Part shown: positions 44,846 through 54,222 of the stretch, in pieces
How positions within the stretch are numbered: position 1 is the stretch's first letter
How the letters are laid out: every line of letters starts with the position of its first letter
Source of the DNA: Cloacibacterium sp047601505
Lineage (GTDB): Bacteria; Bacteroidota; Bacteroidia; Flavobacteriales; Weeksellaceae
NCBI RefSeq assembly: GCF_047601505.1
Contig: NZ_JASGJD010000001.1
Coordinates: 1,488,001-1,552,000 of the forward strand
Direction: 5' to 3'
DNA: 64,000 bases
Notes under the pieces: model-generated
Told to the model about the DNA's origin: nothing
The model's database searches: none
Seen by the model: the letters and a program-made list of their open reading frames with translations, nothing else
Made by a program: the position numbers and the translations under genes

Positions 44846-45886
44846 TTGAATAAAACGAATACAAAAACTGATTTTCTAAACATAGGTTTAAAAATATTGA
44901 AATGGTACGGTTTGAATGCTAGAGAATTACCTTGGCGAAGTACCAAGAATCCTTATCTTATATGGATTTGCGAAATTGTGCTCCAACAAACCAGAGTAGA
45001 ACAAGGCAAAAACCATTATCTGAACTTTGTACAGCGGTTTCCAGATGTGAAATCTCTTGTCGAAGCTAATATAGACGAGGTTTTGCTTTATTGGAAAGGT
45101 TTGGGATATTATTCCCGAGCCATCAATTTACATACGGCTGCAAAACAGGTAATGACAGATTTTGGAGGAGATTTCCCAAAACATTTTGATGAAATATTAA
45201 AATTAAAAGGAGTTGGTAAATATACAGCTGCTGCGGTGGCAAGTATTTGCTTTGATGAGAAAATTCCGGCTATTGATGGTAATTTTTATAGAGTGTTGAG
45301 CAGGATTTTTGCAGATGATTATGATGTTTCTTCGTCTAAGGCTTATCAATATTTCTATAATCTGGCGATGATGATTATGCCTGAAGAGAATTCTGGAGAT
45401 TTTAATCAGGCCATTATGGATATTGGTTCGGAAGTTTGTAAACCGAAGAATCCTAATTGTGAAACTTGTCCGGTACAAGAAAATTGTTTGGCTTTTGGAT
45501 TTGGAAAGGTGCAAAAATTCCCTGTAAAGTCTAAAAAAGTGAAGCCTCAAGATTTGAAATTGAAGTATTATCATATACTATATAAGGAGTATTTTCTTAT
45601 CAAACAAAGAGACGACTCTTTTATTTGGAAGAAATTATATGATTTTCCAGAAGAAATTCCTGATGAATTTGAGCCATTTATAACAGAAGAAAAAACCATC
45701 AATCATAAACTAACGCATAAAAACTTGGAAATTAGTATTACTAAAGTTTCGATAGATGATAAAGCGGTTTTTGAAGAATTTGCGAGAGAAAATCAATTTA
45801 TAATTACCGATTTTGAGAAATCTCATCAGAAATCTTTCCCGAAACCGTTAGAAAATTTCCTGAAAAAAGAATTTGAAGGGTTTTAG
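44846..45886 (+). CDS. mutY: A/G-specific adenine DNA glycosylase
   Basis: 346 residues from a TTG at 44846 (MNKTNTKTDFLNIGLKILKW). Earlier in-frame starts overlap the divergent promoter and the HU gene. Motifs are ELPWRSTKNPYLIWICEIVL with QQTRV and the catalytic Glu, the helix-hairpin-helix LKGVGKYTAAAVASI, catalytic Asp in IPAIDGNFYRV, and the iron-sulfur loop CKPKNPNCETCPVQENCLAF. The C-terminal Nudix-like domain reads 8-oxoguanine. It removes adenine opposite 8-oxoG. Confidence 0.9.
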   Translation: MNKTNTKTDFLNIGLKILKWYGLNARELPWRSTKNPYLIWICEIVLQQTRVEQGKNHYLNFVQRFPDVKSLVEANIDEVLLYWKGLGYYSRAINLHTAAKQVMTDFGGDFPKHFDEILKLKGVGKYTAAAVASICFDEKIPAIDGNFYRVLSRIFADDYDVSSSKAYQYFYNLAMMIMPEENSGDFNQAIMDIGSEVCKPKNPNCETCPVQENCLAFGFGKVQKFPVKSKKVKPQDLKLKYYHILYKEYFLIKQRDDSFIWKKLYDFPEEIPDEFEPFITEEKTINHKLTHKNLEISITKVSIDDKAVFEEFARENQFIITDFEKSHQKSFPKPLENFLKKEFEGF

Positions 45887-45955
45887 AATGCTTTTCCTTT
45901 AAAACAAAATCTGTTACATTTAATTTTCTTCATATAAAATTCATATTTTTGCAAA

Positions 45956-46513
45956 ATGTTTAAAAACCTAGCTTTTATACTTTTAGCGTTCATTACCATT
46001 GGTTGTGCAGATGATGTAAAGCCAAAACCAAAAGGAGAATTGCGTTTAGAATATCCTCAGCCGAAATATTTGCCATTTAATAATAATTGCGCTTATACTT
46101 TTGAATATTCGGATTTTGCTAAAATCTACGATGCTAAAAAAGCCTGCTGGTACAATTTGGCTTATCCTAAGATGAAAGCCAACGTATTTATTACATATTT
46201 CCCTGTGAATAATGATTTTGACCTTCATGTGAAAGAAGTAGAAAAAATGGTTTACGAACATACCATTAAAGCTTCTGCAATAGAAACCAAATCTTTTTCT
46301 TATCCCGAGAACAAAGTTTATGGCAATCTATACGAATTGAAAGGCGAAAGTGCTTCTAATATTCAGATTTTTGTAACAGATAGCACCAAGCATTTTGTAA
46401 CCGCTAATTTATATTTTAATACCAGACCAAAACCAGATTCTCTGGCACCTGCTGTTAATTATATAAAACAAGATTTAATGCACATGATAGAAACTTTCCG
46501 TTGGAAAAACTGA
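45956..46513 (+). CDS. gldD: Gliding motility lipoprotein GldD
   Basis: 185 residues. A lipoprotein signal (NLAFILLAFITIGC, Cys17) is followed by the family sequence GELRLEYPQPKYLPFNNNCA YTFEYSDFAKI, then CWYNLAYPKMKANVFITYFP and the C-terminal PAVNYIKQDLMHMIETFRWK. GldD is needed for gliding and for the type IX secretion-linked motor in Flavobacterium. A TATTTTTG box ends 4 bp before the ATG, so the mRNA may be leaderless. ssb and gldE, which often lie between mutY and gldD, are absent here. Confidence 0.88.
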   Translation: MFKNLAFILLAFITIGCADDVKPKPKGELRLEYPQPKYLPFNNNCAYTFEYSDFAKIYDAKKACWYNLAYPKMKANVFITYFPVNNDFDLHVKEVEKMVYEHTIKASAIETKSFSYPENKVYGNLYELKGESASNIQIFVTDSTKHFVTANLYFNTRPKPDSLAPAVNYIKQDLMHMIETFRWKN

Positions 46514-46611
46514 TATGAAATTCTGAATTTTCAAAATTGAAACAAAAATAATTAACAAAATATAAAGCCGAAAGCTAATTGCTGAAAGCTGAAAGAAAAA
46601 AATAGAGTATT

Positions 46612-47532
46612 ATGAAATTACTTGCAGTAGGAACTGTAGCATTTGATGCAATTGAAACACCGTTTGGTAAAACAGATAAAATTTTGGGTGGCGCTGCTAC
46701 TTATATTGGTTTAGCAGCTTCTGTTATGAAAACAGACGTAAGCTTGGTATCTGTAATTGGAGGAGATTTTCCGCAAGAATATCTTGATATGATGACTGGT
46801 AAAGGAATCAATATTGATGGTGTGGAAATGATTAAAGAAGGAAAAACTTTCTTTTGGAGTGGCAAATATCACAACGATTTGAATTCTAGAGATACTTTAG
46901 TAACAGAATTGAATGTTTTAGAAAACTTTGACCCGAAAATTCCTGCTTCTGCGGCAGATGCAGAAGTTTTACTTTTAGGAAACCTTCACCCTGCAGTTCA
47001 ATTGGCTGTTTTAGAAAGAATGAACACCAGACCAAAATTGGTAATTCTAGATACCATGAATTTTTGGATGGATCTTACATGGGATTTATTAATGGAAGTA
47101 ATTGCTAAAACAGATGTTATTACCATTAATGACGAAGAAGCTCGCCAACTTTCAGGAGAATATTCTTTGGTAAAGGCTGCACAAAAAATTCATACCATGG
47201 GACCTAAGTATGTAATTATTAAAAAAGGAGAACACGGTGCATTGCTTTTCAACGATGGTAAAATATTCGCAATTCCTGCGCTTCCTTTAGAAGAAGTTTT
47301 TGATCCAACGGGTGCAGGAGATACTTTTGCGGGAGGTTTTGCAGCTCATATTGCTAAATCTGGTAAAATTTCTTTCGATAGTATGAAATCTGCAATTATC
47401 GTTGGTTCTGCAATGGCAAGTTTTACGGTAGAAGAATTCGGAACACAAAGACTAGGAAAAGTAAATCAAGCCGAATTGAAGAAAAGAATTAACACATTTA
47501 AAGAACTTACTACTTTTGAAGTAGAACTTTAA
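46612..47532 (+). CDS. PfkB-family carbohydrate/nucleoside kinase
   Basis: 306 residues. The N-terminal LAVGTVAFDAIETPFGKTDK and LGGAATYIGLAAS, and the C-terminal signature DPTGAGDTFAGGFAAHIAK with the catalytic Asp, are those of PfkB/ribokinase proteins. VITINDEEARQLSG is also conserved. It phosphorylates a sugar or nucleoside with ATP in the cytoplasm. The substrate is not clear from sequence. It is followed by a terminator. Confidence 0.85.
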   Translation: MKLLAVGTVAFDAIETPFGKTDKILGGAATYIGLAASVMKTDVSLVSVIGGDFPQEYLDMMTGKGINIDGVEMIKEGKTFFWSGKYHNDLNSRDTLVTELNVLENFDPKIPASAADAEVLLLGNLHPAVQLAVLERMNTRPKLVILDTMNFWMDLTWDLLMEVIAKTDVITINDEEARQLSGEYSLVKAAQKIHTMGPKYVIIKKGEHGALLFNDGKIFAIPALPLEEVFDPTGAGDTFAGGFAAHIAKSGKISFDSMKSAIIVGSAMASFTVEEFGTQRLGKVNQAELKKRINTFKELTTFEVEL

Positions 47533-47544
47533 TAAAACTTTAAC

Positions 47545-47577
47545 TCCCTTTTAGATTTATTTTAAAAGGGATTTTTT
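47545..47577 (+). terminator. Terminator after the PfkB kinase gene
   Basis: TCCCTTTTA pairs with TAAAAGGGA around a nine-base loop, followed by six T. It begins 12 bp after the stop codon. Confidence 0.8.
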
Positions 47578-47648
47578 ATAGTTTTGAACAAAATTTTTAA
47601 TACTTTTAAAGTTTAAAACTAAGAAAACGAAATACATAGATTTTTTAA

Positions 47649-49472
47649 ATGAAAAAAGGTTTGGCAATTGTTCTTTTTCTTTCATTTTTGAGTTATAAAT
47701 CTCAATATTTAATTGTAGGAAAAGACAGCGTTTCTGTAGATAAATTCAAAACAGAAAATAAATACGGTCTGGAAACAGCAGGAATTGATAATACTGTTAA
47801 AACGTACACCGATTTTAAATTACTTCAGCAGTTTGCATTAGACAAAAAAGCGGATACACTAAGCTATTTTAGAGCTAAAATGGCAGAAAAAGACCAACAA
47901 CTTAGAGAAAGTTCTTTTTACCCGAAAGAAATTTTGCAATCTGCACTTAACAAATATCTTTCAGCCAATCAACTCGAAAATCAGATACAAGTTTTCTATG
48001 TTCAAAAAACAGAAGGCGATACCAACGATTATGCTAAAATTTATAACGATGTAAAATCTGGTGCTCTTAAGATTGAAGATGCTATCGTTAAGTATTCTAA
48101 ATTAAAAGCAGAACCTTTCTACGTAAAAGCTGGTGTTATAGATTTAGAATTAGAAAAAGACCTTTTAACGCTACAGCCTGGCGGTTATACCAAATTAATT
48201 AATCTGCCGAATTTGGCAGCTTTTGCTAAATTAATTGGCAGAAGACCCTCTTTGGGTTATCTTACTTTTGGTACGATTTCTTATCCAAAAGCGGATGCCG
48301 AAAAAATGAAAAATCAAATTTATGAAGCGCTAAAATCTGGTAAGAAATTTGAAGAAGTAGCAAAATTGTACGGCTCTACAGATGCTGAGAAAAATAGTGC
48401 AGGTGTTGTAATGGGTTCGCCAGTGTTGCCAGATGCTGTATATGATGCTATAAAAGGAAAAAAAGAAGGAGAATATACAGAGCCTGTTTTGTTGGGAGAC
48501 AAATTTTACGTTTTTAATGTTTATTCTTTAGTTCCGTATCAAAATTCTGAAAAACACAATGCTGTTTTTATTAAAGAAATGATGGATTCTCAGTATGCTG
48601 ATGAAGCTTATGACGGATTAATTGCTTCTTTGATGAAATCTTCTAACTACCAAGAAACAGCAGATTTTGCAAAAGTGAAAAAATCTTATCAGGATTTTCT
48701 AAATTTTAAAAATCCTAAAGCTGTTTTGTATAAATATGGTAAAAATGAATTCACTTACGAGAGTTTAAAGAAAATGTTGGCAGAAAACTTCAAAAATGCC
48801 GATAAATTACCAAGCGACCAATGGAAATATTTTGTAGATTCTAAAAGAGATAATGATGTTTTCGTTTCTTATAGCAAAGATTTTTTAGAATTGCCAGAAA
48901 TTCAAGCTGAATTGTTAAGAATGAAACAAAATCTATTGTCAGATTATATTTTCAGTTATTACATCGAAAATGAATTGAAAAATAAACCTCAACTTTTAGA
49001 CGAGTATTACCAAAATCATAAAGATAAATTTATCTCAGAAAGCCGAGCAGATGGTAGAGTTGCCATTTTAACAGATATGTCTGCCGAAAAAGATATTACA
49101 AAAGAAATAGTTAATCCTAAAAATTGGGATGGTCTCAATAAAAAATATTATGGCAAACTGAATGATAAGCAACAACTCATTGTGCATTTCGAAAAAGGTG
49201 AAATGTCTGAAAATGCAGATGTCTTCAAAATAAACAAAGTTCCTTTCAAAAAAGGAGTTCACAAAGTGAAATTAGACAACAGATTGCTTATTATTGCTAT
49301 TGATGATATTTTGCCACCTTCTCAAATGTCTAGAGAACAAGCGGAAGAGCAATTGAAAACTGATGTTACGGAAGAAATTTTAACAAAAACCATCCAAGAA
49401 CAACGAAATAAAACGAAAATTACAATAGAACCTGCTTTTACAGCAGAACTCGAAAAGAATTTTAAGAAATAA
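47649..49472 (+). CDS. Periplasmic PpiC-type peptidyl-prolyl isomerase/chaperone
   Basis: 607 residues with a signal peptide (GLAIVLFLSFLSYKSQ). A parvulin-like domain occupies about residues 190-300 (LGYLTFGTISYPKADAEKMK, YEALKSGKKFEEVAKLYG, GVVMGSPVLPDAVYDAIKGK). The long remainder is helical, as in SurA/PrsA-type chaperones. It probably helps fold outer-membrane proteins. The next gene, 66 bp on, is a second SurA-type protein. Confidence 0.8.
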   Translation: MKKGLAIVLFLSFLSYKSQYLIVGKDSVSVDKFKTENKYGLETAGIDNTVKTYTDFKLLQQFALDKKADTLSYFRAKMAEKDQQLRESSFYPKEILQSALNKYLSANQLENQIQVFYVQKTEGDTNDYAKIYNDVKSGALKIEDAIVKYSKLKAEPFYVKAGVIDLELEKDLLTLQPGGYTKLINLPNLAAFAKLIGRRPSLGYLTFGTISYPKADAEKMKNQIYEALKSGKKFEEVAKLYGSTDAEKNSAGVVMGSPVLPDAVYDAIKGKKEGEYTEPVLLGDKFYVFNVYSLVPYQNSEKHNAVFIKEMMDSQYADEAYDGLIASLMKSSNYQETADFAKVKKSYQDFLNFKNPKAVLYKYGKNEFTYESLKKMLAENFKNADKLPSDQWKYFVDSKRDNDVFVSYSKDFLELPEIQAELLRMKQNLLSDYIFSYYIENELKNKPQLLDEYYQNHKDKFISESRADGRVAILTDMSAEKDITKEIVNPKNWDGLNKKYYGKLNDKQQLIVHFEKGEMSENADVFKINKVPFKKGVHKVKLDNRLLIIAIDDILPPSQMSREQAEEQLKTDVTEEILTKTIQEQRNKTKITIEPAFTAELEKNFKK

Positions 49473-49538
49473 TTAGCAAAAAAAATGTTTGAAATCTCGT
49501 AGAGAATTCTAATTTTGCAACTTAATATAATTTTAATA

Positions 49539-50903
49539 ATGATTAAAAATTTAAAATATATACTTACACTTAGTTTTTTGGTAAGTTTATTTTCCTTCAA
49601 TGCAAATGCTCAGATTAAAAAAGGAGACTTAGTAGATGGTATTTCGGCGGTAGTTGGTAACGAAATTATTTTAGAATCCGATATTTTGGAGCAACAAAAT
49701 TACGCTGCACAACAAGGAGCTGCTAAAACTGATAAATGCGAATTTATGGATGGGATTTTAGGAAATAAACTTCTTATCTATAAAGCTAAAAAAGATACCT
49801 TAATCCAAGACAGAACATCTGCCATCAAAGAAGGTGCTATAGATAAATATAATCAAATTGTAAGTCAGTTTCCATCAGAGAGAGCAATGTTAGATGCTTA
49901 TAAATTCCGTACTTCTTACGAAATGAAAAATGCCATCGAAAAAATGGATATTGATGGATATTACTATCAACAGAAATATGGTTTAATTACCGAAAAAGTA
50001 GGGATTACTCCAAACGAAGTTACCGATTTTTATAATGCGTATAAATTTCAACTTCCGCAAGTGAAAGACGAAGTAGTACTTTCTAAAATAGCAATGTATC
50101 CAAAACTTACAGAAGCTCACAAAGACGAACTTATCAATAAGCTTAAAAAAATTAAGCAAGATATTCTTGCAGGAGAATCTTTCGAAAACAAAGCAAGAAT
50201 TTATTCAGAAGACCCAGGTTCCGCAGCAAATGGAGGTTTATATACCAATATTAACAGAGGGAAAATGGTGAAAATTTTTGAAGCTACTGCTCTTAATCTT
50301 CAAGAAGGAGAAATTTCAGACCCTATAGAATCGGAATTTGGTTTCCATATCATTCAGTTGGTTAAAAAAAGTGGTAAATTGTATGATGCAAGACACATCC
50401 TTTTAAAAGCTGAACCAAATGCAGAAGAAATTGCTGCTGCAAAAGCGGAAATGGAAAAAATTAAAGAAGATATTAAAAGTGGTAAAATGACATTTAAAGA
50501 AGCTGCTTACAAATATTCTGATGATAAAAATACTAAATTTAATGCTGGTATTATTGCAGCTCAAGATGGTTCGGATAGATTAGAAAAAATTGGTCTTAAT
50601 GCAAACATTGCTTATCAACTTGCAGGACTTAACAAAGGAGATTTGTCAGATGTTTTTGTAGATGATGTAAACCAAAGAAAAATGGTTACCTTAATGAAGG
50701 TTAACGACATTATTCCTCAGCATGCTTTAGATTTAGCTACAGACTTTGAAAGAATTAAAGGTTTTGCTCTAGAGAAAAAGAAAGGTGAAGCATTAGAAAA
50801 ATGGGTAAAAGAAAATCTTCCAGATACTTTTATCTCGATTAATAACAGGTACAAAGATTGCCATTTCAATACCGATTGGAATAAAGCAGCAATCATTAAA
50901 TAA
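49539..50903 (+). CDS. SurA-like peptidyl-prolyl isomerase
   Basis: 454 residues from ATG 49539; a TTG 24 bases earlier is unlikely. The signal peptide is YILTLSFLVSLFSFNANAQ. A SurA N-terminal domain (VDGISAVVGNEIILESDILE) is followed by two parvulin domains, with EDPGSAANGGLYTNINRGKM, FGFHIIQLVKKSGKLYDARH and ILLKAEPNAEE as landmarks. It is a periplasmic chaperone for beta-barrel proteins, paired with the preceding PpiC protein. Confidence 0.88.
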   Translation: MIKNLKYILTLSFLVSLFSFNANAQIKKGDLVDGISAVVGNEIILESDILEQQNYAAQQGAAKTDKCEFMDGILGNKLLIYKAKKDTLIQDRTSAIKEGAIDKYNQIVSQFPSERAMLDAYKFRTSYEMKNAIEKMDIDGYYYQQKYGLITEKVGITPNEVTDFYNAYKFQLPQVKDEVVLSKIAMYPKLTEAHKDELINKLKKIKQDILAGESFENKARIYSEDPGSAANGGLYTNINRGKMVKIFEATALNLQEGEISDPIESEFGFHIIQLVKKSGKLYDARHILLKAEPNAEEIAAAKAEMEKIKEDIKSGKMTFKEAAYKYSDDKNTKFNAGIIAAQDGSDRLEKIGLNANIAYQLAGLNKGDLSDVFVDDVNQRKMVTLMKVNDIIPQHALDLATDFERIKGFALEKKKGEALEKWVKENLPDTFISINNRYKDCHFNTDWNKAAIIK

Positions 50904-50910
50904 ATTATAC

Positions 50911-50938
50911 AAACCTTCGAAACTTTCGAAGGTTTTTT
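50911..50938 (+). terminator. Terminator after the surA-like gene
   Basis: AAACCTTCGAAA pairs with TTTCGAAGGTTT with almost no loop, followed by TTTTT. It begins 7 bp after the stop codon. Confidence 0.8.
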
Positions 50939-50984
50939 GTTTTCAGTCTTTCAAAGTTTTAATATTTTTGAGAAAAGTTATCTT

Positions 50985-51917
50985 ATGAACAAAATTACCC
51001 AACTTTTCAATATAAAATATCCAATTATTCAAGGCGGAATGATATGGCACAGCGGTTACAAATTAGCTTCTGCGGTTTCTAATTCTGGCGGTTTAGGGCT
51101 TATTGGTGCAGGAAGTATGTATCCTGATGTGTTGCGAGAGCATATCATTAAATGCAAGAATGCCACAGAAAAACCTTTCGGGGTAAATGTTCCTATGCTT
51201 TACCCGAATATTGAAGAAATTATTCAAATTATTATTGAAGAAAAAGTTCCTATCATTTTTACTTCTGCTGGAAATCCTAAAACTTATACCGAAATTCTAA
51301 AAAAAGAAGGCAGAAAAGTAGTGCACGTAGTTTCTAGTGTTAAATTTGCGGTAAAATGCCAAGAAGCAGGTGTAGATGCGGTGGTAGCAGAAGGTTTTGA
51401 AGCAGGCGGACATAACGGAAGAGAAGAAACTACTACACTTTCTCTAATCCCAGATGTAAGACGAAATATAGAAATTCCTCTTATTGCAGCGGGAGGAATT
51501 GCTGTAGGTTCTCAAATGAAAGCCGCGATGATTCTTGGAGCTGATGGTGTACAAATTGGGTCTAGATTTGCCGCAACTTTTGAGGCGAGTGCTCACGATA
51601 ATTGGAAACAAAAAATTGTAGAAGCTAAAGAAGGTGATACTCAATTAACGTTGAAAGAATTAGCACCCGTAAGATTGGTGAAAAATAAATTTTTCTACGA
51701 AATAGAAGAAATCTACAAACAAGGAAAAGATAAAGATGTATTAATAGAAAAACTAGGAAAACGCCGTGCAAAACGAGGAATGTTCGAAGGAGATTTAGAA
51801 GATGGCGAATTAGAAATTGGGCAATCTTCTGCTTTAATTGACGAAATTCTTTCTGTGGAACAAGTTTTCCAAAAATTATTGAAAGAATTTAACGAGGCAG
51901 ATTTCTCAAAATTTTAA
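50985..51917 (+). CDS. Nitronate monooxygenase / FabK-like flavoprotein
   Basis: 310 residues from ATG 50985 (MNKITQLFNIKYPIIQGGMI). The earlier frame start lies in the terminator of the previous gene. FMN-binding motifs of the family are PIIQGGMIWHSGYKLASAVS, GLGLIGAGS, GVDAVVAEGFEAGGHNGREE (with the catalytic-type His), and IPLIAAGGIAVGSQMKAAMI LGADGVQIGSRF. It oxidises nitronates or, in related proteins, reduces enoyl-ACP. A convergent terminator follows. Confidence 0.85.
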   Translation: MNKITQLFNIKYPIIQGGMIWHSGYKLASAVSNSGGLGLIGAGSMYPDVLREHIIKCKNATEKPFGVNVPMLYPNIEEIIQIIIEEKVPIIFTSAGNPKTYTEILKKEGRKVVHVVSSVKFAVKCQEAGVDAVVAEGFEAGGHNGREETTTLSLIPDVRRNIEIPLIAAGGIAVGSQMKAAMILGADGVQIGSRFAATFEASAHDNWKQKIVEAKEGDTQLTLKELAPVRLVKNKFFYEIEEIYKQGKDKDVLIEKLGKRRAKRGMFEGDLEDGELEIGQSSALIDEILSVEQVFQKLLKEFNEADFSKF

Positions 51918-51926
51918 TATAAAGCA

Positions 51927-51954
51927 AAAGCTCATCGCATTGATGAGCTTTTTT
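51927..51954 (+). terminator. Terminator between nitronate monooxygenase and rhodanese genes
   Basis: AAAGCTCATC pairs with GATGAGCTTT around a five-base loop, followed by a T-run. It lies in the convergent gap of the two genes. Confidence 0.8.
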
Positions 51955-51979
51955 AACAAAAAAATATGAACTTTTATTT

Positions 51980-52270
51980 TTACTTTACTTGTTCCAAAAC
52001 TTCTTGTAATTCCATGTAGCCACCACCGTTGTAGATGTCGGTTAGTCCGTTTATTGTTAAAAACTGACAAGCTTGTCCGCTTCTACCTCCACTTCTACAA
52101 AAAATAATTTTAGGACCTTGTATTTCCTTTATTTCTTCTACTTTTAAAGGGACGGTAGCCAAAGGAATATTTACAGCGCCTTCTATTTTACCATCCATTT
52201 CTAGTTCTTCTGGTTGTCTCACATCTATCAAATGGTAGTTTCCTGATTTTAAAATTTCTTCGATTGTCAT
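51980..52270 (-). CDS. Rhodanese-like domain protein
   Basis: 96 residues, a single rhodanese domain: YHLIDVRQPEELEMDGKIEG, AVNIPLATVP, and the active loop IIFCRSGGRSGQA with Cys58. It carries persulfide sulfur in the cytoplasm. The loop CRSGGRS is that of GlpE/PspE-type enzymes. It is divergent from queG. Confidence 0.88.
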   Translation of the reverse strand: MTIEEILKSGNYHLIDVRQPEELEMDGKIEGAVNIPLATVPLKVEEIKEIQGPKIIFCRSGGRSGQACQFLTINGLTDIYNGGGYMELQEVLEQVK

Positions 52271-52391
52271 TTTTATTTTTTTTGAATTCTTATTTGTAAG
52301 GCAAAAGTATAAAAAAACTTACCTTCGCACTGTAATTTTTGTTACAATGATGAAGTCTTTTGCTGAAAAAGTATTTTTTTAAGGAAAATTT

Positions 52392-53324
52392 ATGATTTTG
52401 AAGGAAAAATATAGTCAATTGATTAAAGAAAAAGCACTGAAATTTGGGTTTCAGTCTTGTGGAATTTCCAAAGCTGGTTTTTTGGAAGAAGAAGCTCCAC
52501 ATCTAGAAAATTGGCTCAAAAATAATTTTCATGGAGAGATGAAATACATGGAAAATCATTTCGATAAAAGATTAAATCCTACTTTATTGGTAGAAGGGGC
52601 AAAATCTGTAATTTCTCTTTCATATAACTATTTTCCTAAAGAAAAAATTGAAAGAATTGAGAATTTTAAAATTTCTAAATATGCTTATGGTGAAGATTAC
52701 CACGAAGTAATTAAAGAGATTTTAAGAGCAATGGTTGCGGAGTTGCAACAAGAAATAGGAGAGTTTGGGTTTCGTGTTTTTGTAGATTCTGCGCCAGTTT
52801 TAGAAAAAGCTTGGGCTAAAAAATCTGGAATTGGCTGGGTTGGTAAAAATGCAAATCTAATTACCAAAAAACATGGTTCTTTTTATTTTTTGGCAGAAAT
52901 TATTTGTGATGTAGAGCTAGAATATGATTTTGAAACTACAGACCATTGCGGAAGTTGCAGAAAATGTATCGATGCTTGCCCTACACAGGCTATTGTGTCT
53001 GATAAAATTGTAGATGGTAGCAAATGTATTTCTTATGCTACAATAGAGCTTAAAAACGAAATTCCAGATTATTTTGATGGTAAAATGGACGATTGGATAT
53101 TCGGTTGTGATGTTTGTCAAGATGTTTGCCCTTGGAACAGGTTTTCTGCACCTAGTTTAGAAGAAAAATTTGCGCCTAATTTATCAAAAATGAATTTTAG
53201 AAAAAAAGAGTGGAAAGAATTAACTCAGGAAATTTTTTCTGAGATTTTTAGAAAGTCTGCCGTTAAGCGCACCAAATTTTCAGGTTTAATGAGAAATATA
53301 GAATTTCTTACAAAAGAAAACTGA
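52392..53324 (+). CDS. queG: Epoxyqueuosine reductase
   Basis: 310 residues. The cobalamin-binding N-terminal domain includes FVDSAPVLEKAWAKKSGIGW and GKNANLI. Two iron-sulfur sets follow: CGSCRKCIDACP (Cys186, 189, 192, 196) and CDVCQDVCPWN (Cys239, 242, 246). It performs the last step of queuosine synthesis in tRNA, reduction of epoxyqueuosine. The HEAT-repeat C-terminus of longer QueG proteins is absent. Confidence 0.92.
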   Translation: MILKEKYSQLIKEKALKFGFQSCGISKAGFLEEEAPHLENWLKNNFHGEMKYMENHFDKRLNPTLLVEGAKSVISLSYNYFPKEKIERIENFKISKYAYGEDYHEVIKEILRAMVAELQQEIGEFGFRVFVDSAPVLEKAWAKKSGIGWVGKNANLITKKHGSFYFLAEIICDVELEYDFETTDHCGSCRKCIDACPTQAIVSDKIVDGSKCISYATIELKNEIPDYFDGKMDDWIFGCDVCQDVCPWNRFSAPSLEEKFAPNLSKMNFRKKEWKELTQEIFSEIFRKSAVKRTKFSGLMRNIEFLTKEN

Positions 53325-53356
53325 TTTTTCTAATTGAATTATTTCAATCAAAAAAA

Positions 53357-53440
53357 TCAGCCATGTCTTTTTTGAACTCTTTTTGGTGCTACTTTTACTC
53401 TAATTGTAATTCTTTTTTGTGATTTTGGCTTTTTGTGCAT
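53357..53440 (-). CDS. Candidate 27-residue basic peptide
   Basis: On the minus strand: MHKKPKSQKRITIRVKVAPK then RVQKRHG and a stop. Twelve of the 27 residues are Lys, Arg or His, and the codons (AGA, AAA) match local use. No family is recognised. It could be a small RNA-binding protein. The support is only composition and frame. Confidence 0.35.
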   Translation of the reverse strand: MHKKPKSQKRITIRVKVAPKRVQKRHG

Positions 53441-53538
53441 AGAAATTAAATTTTCGTTATTAAATTTACAGCAAAATTTTTTAGTTTCTTTAATGTTAAC
53501 AAAAATTAATCTTATCTAATAAAAACAAATAACTTTTT

Positions 53539-54222
53539 ATGACTTTAAATAAAATCTTCTTCTTTTTGTTGAAATCTTTAGCTGTTTTGGTGGGTTTGGT
53601 GTTGGTGTATGCTCTTTGCGGCTATTTTATTCCTTTTATAGAGGTGCCAGCAAAGAAAACAGATGAGCCAAAAGTAATAGAAGCTTTTATTCTTACAAAC
53701 GGTGTTCATACAGATTTGGTAGTTCCGGTAAAAAATGATGTGACGGATTGGGGCAAAGAACTTCCTTTTGATAATACTATTTCGAAGAGATACGATTTTA
53801 GTTATGTATCTTTTGGTTGGGGAGATAAAGGTTTTTATCTAGATACGCCAAGTTGGGCAGAGCTACAACCTTCTACAGCATTTGTTGCTGCTTTTGGATT
53901 GGGAGAATCTGCCATGCATTGCACTTATTATTTTGAGATGGAAGAAGGTGAAGATTGTAAGAAAATAATGCTTACAAAGAAGCAATATGAAGATTTGGTA
54001 AATTATATCAAAGATAAATTTGATAGAGATAGAAACGGAAAAGTAATTTTTATTGAAACAGATTCGGTTTACGGGATTAATGATGCTTTTTATGAAGCCA
54101 AAGGCAGATATAGTTTTCTGGAAACTTGCAATACTTGGGCTAATAACGGATTAAAAGTTGCTGGACAAAAAGCTGCTTATTGGACACCTACTGATGTAGG
54201 AATTTTTCAGCATTACCGTTAA
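53539..54222 (+). CDS. TIGR02117/DUF2459-family membrane-anchored protein
   Basis: 227 residues. An N-terminal hydrophobic helix (FFLLKSLAVLVGLVLVYALC) anchors it. The exposed domain has FILTNGVHTDLVVPVKNDVT DW, VSFGWGDKGFYLDTPSWAEL and CNTWANNGLKVAG, conserved His/Asp/Cys positions of the family. The function is unknown; a cysteine-peptidase-like fold has been suggested by the N-H-x-D and C-N-T motifs. Its stop overlaps the end of the convergent YceI gene by 4 bp. Confidence 0.8.
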   Translation: MTLNKIFFFLLKSLAVLVGLVLVYALCGYFIPFIEVPAKKTDEPKVIEAFILTNGVHTDLVVPVKNDVTDWGKELPFDNTISKRYDFSYVSFGWGDKGFYLDTPSWAELQPSTAFVAAFGLGESAMHCTYYFEMEEGEDCKKIMLTKKQYEDLVNYIKDKFDRDRNGKVIFIETDSVYGINDAFYEAKGRYSFLETCNTWANNGLKVAGQKAAYWTPTDVGIFQHYR

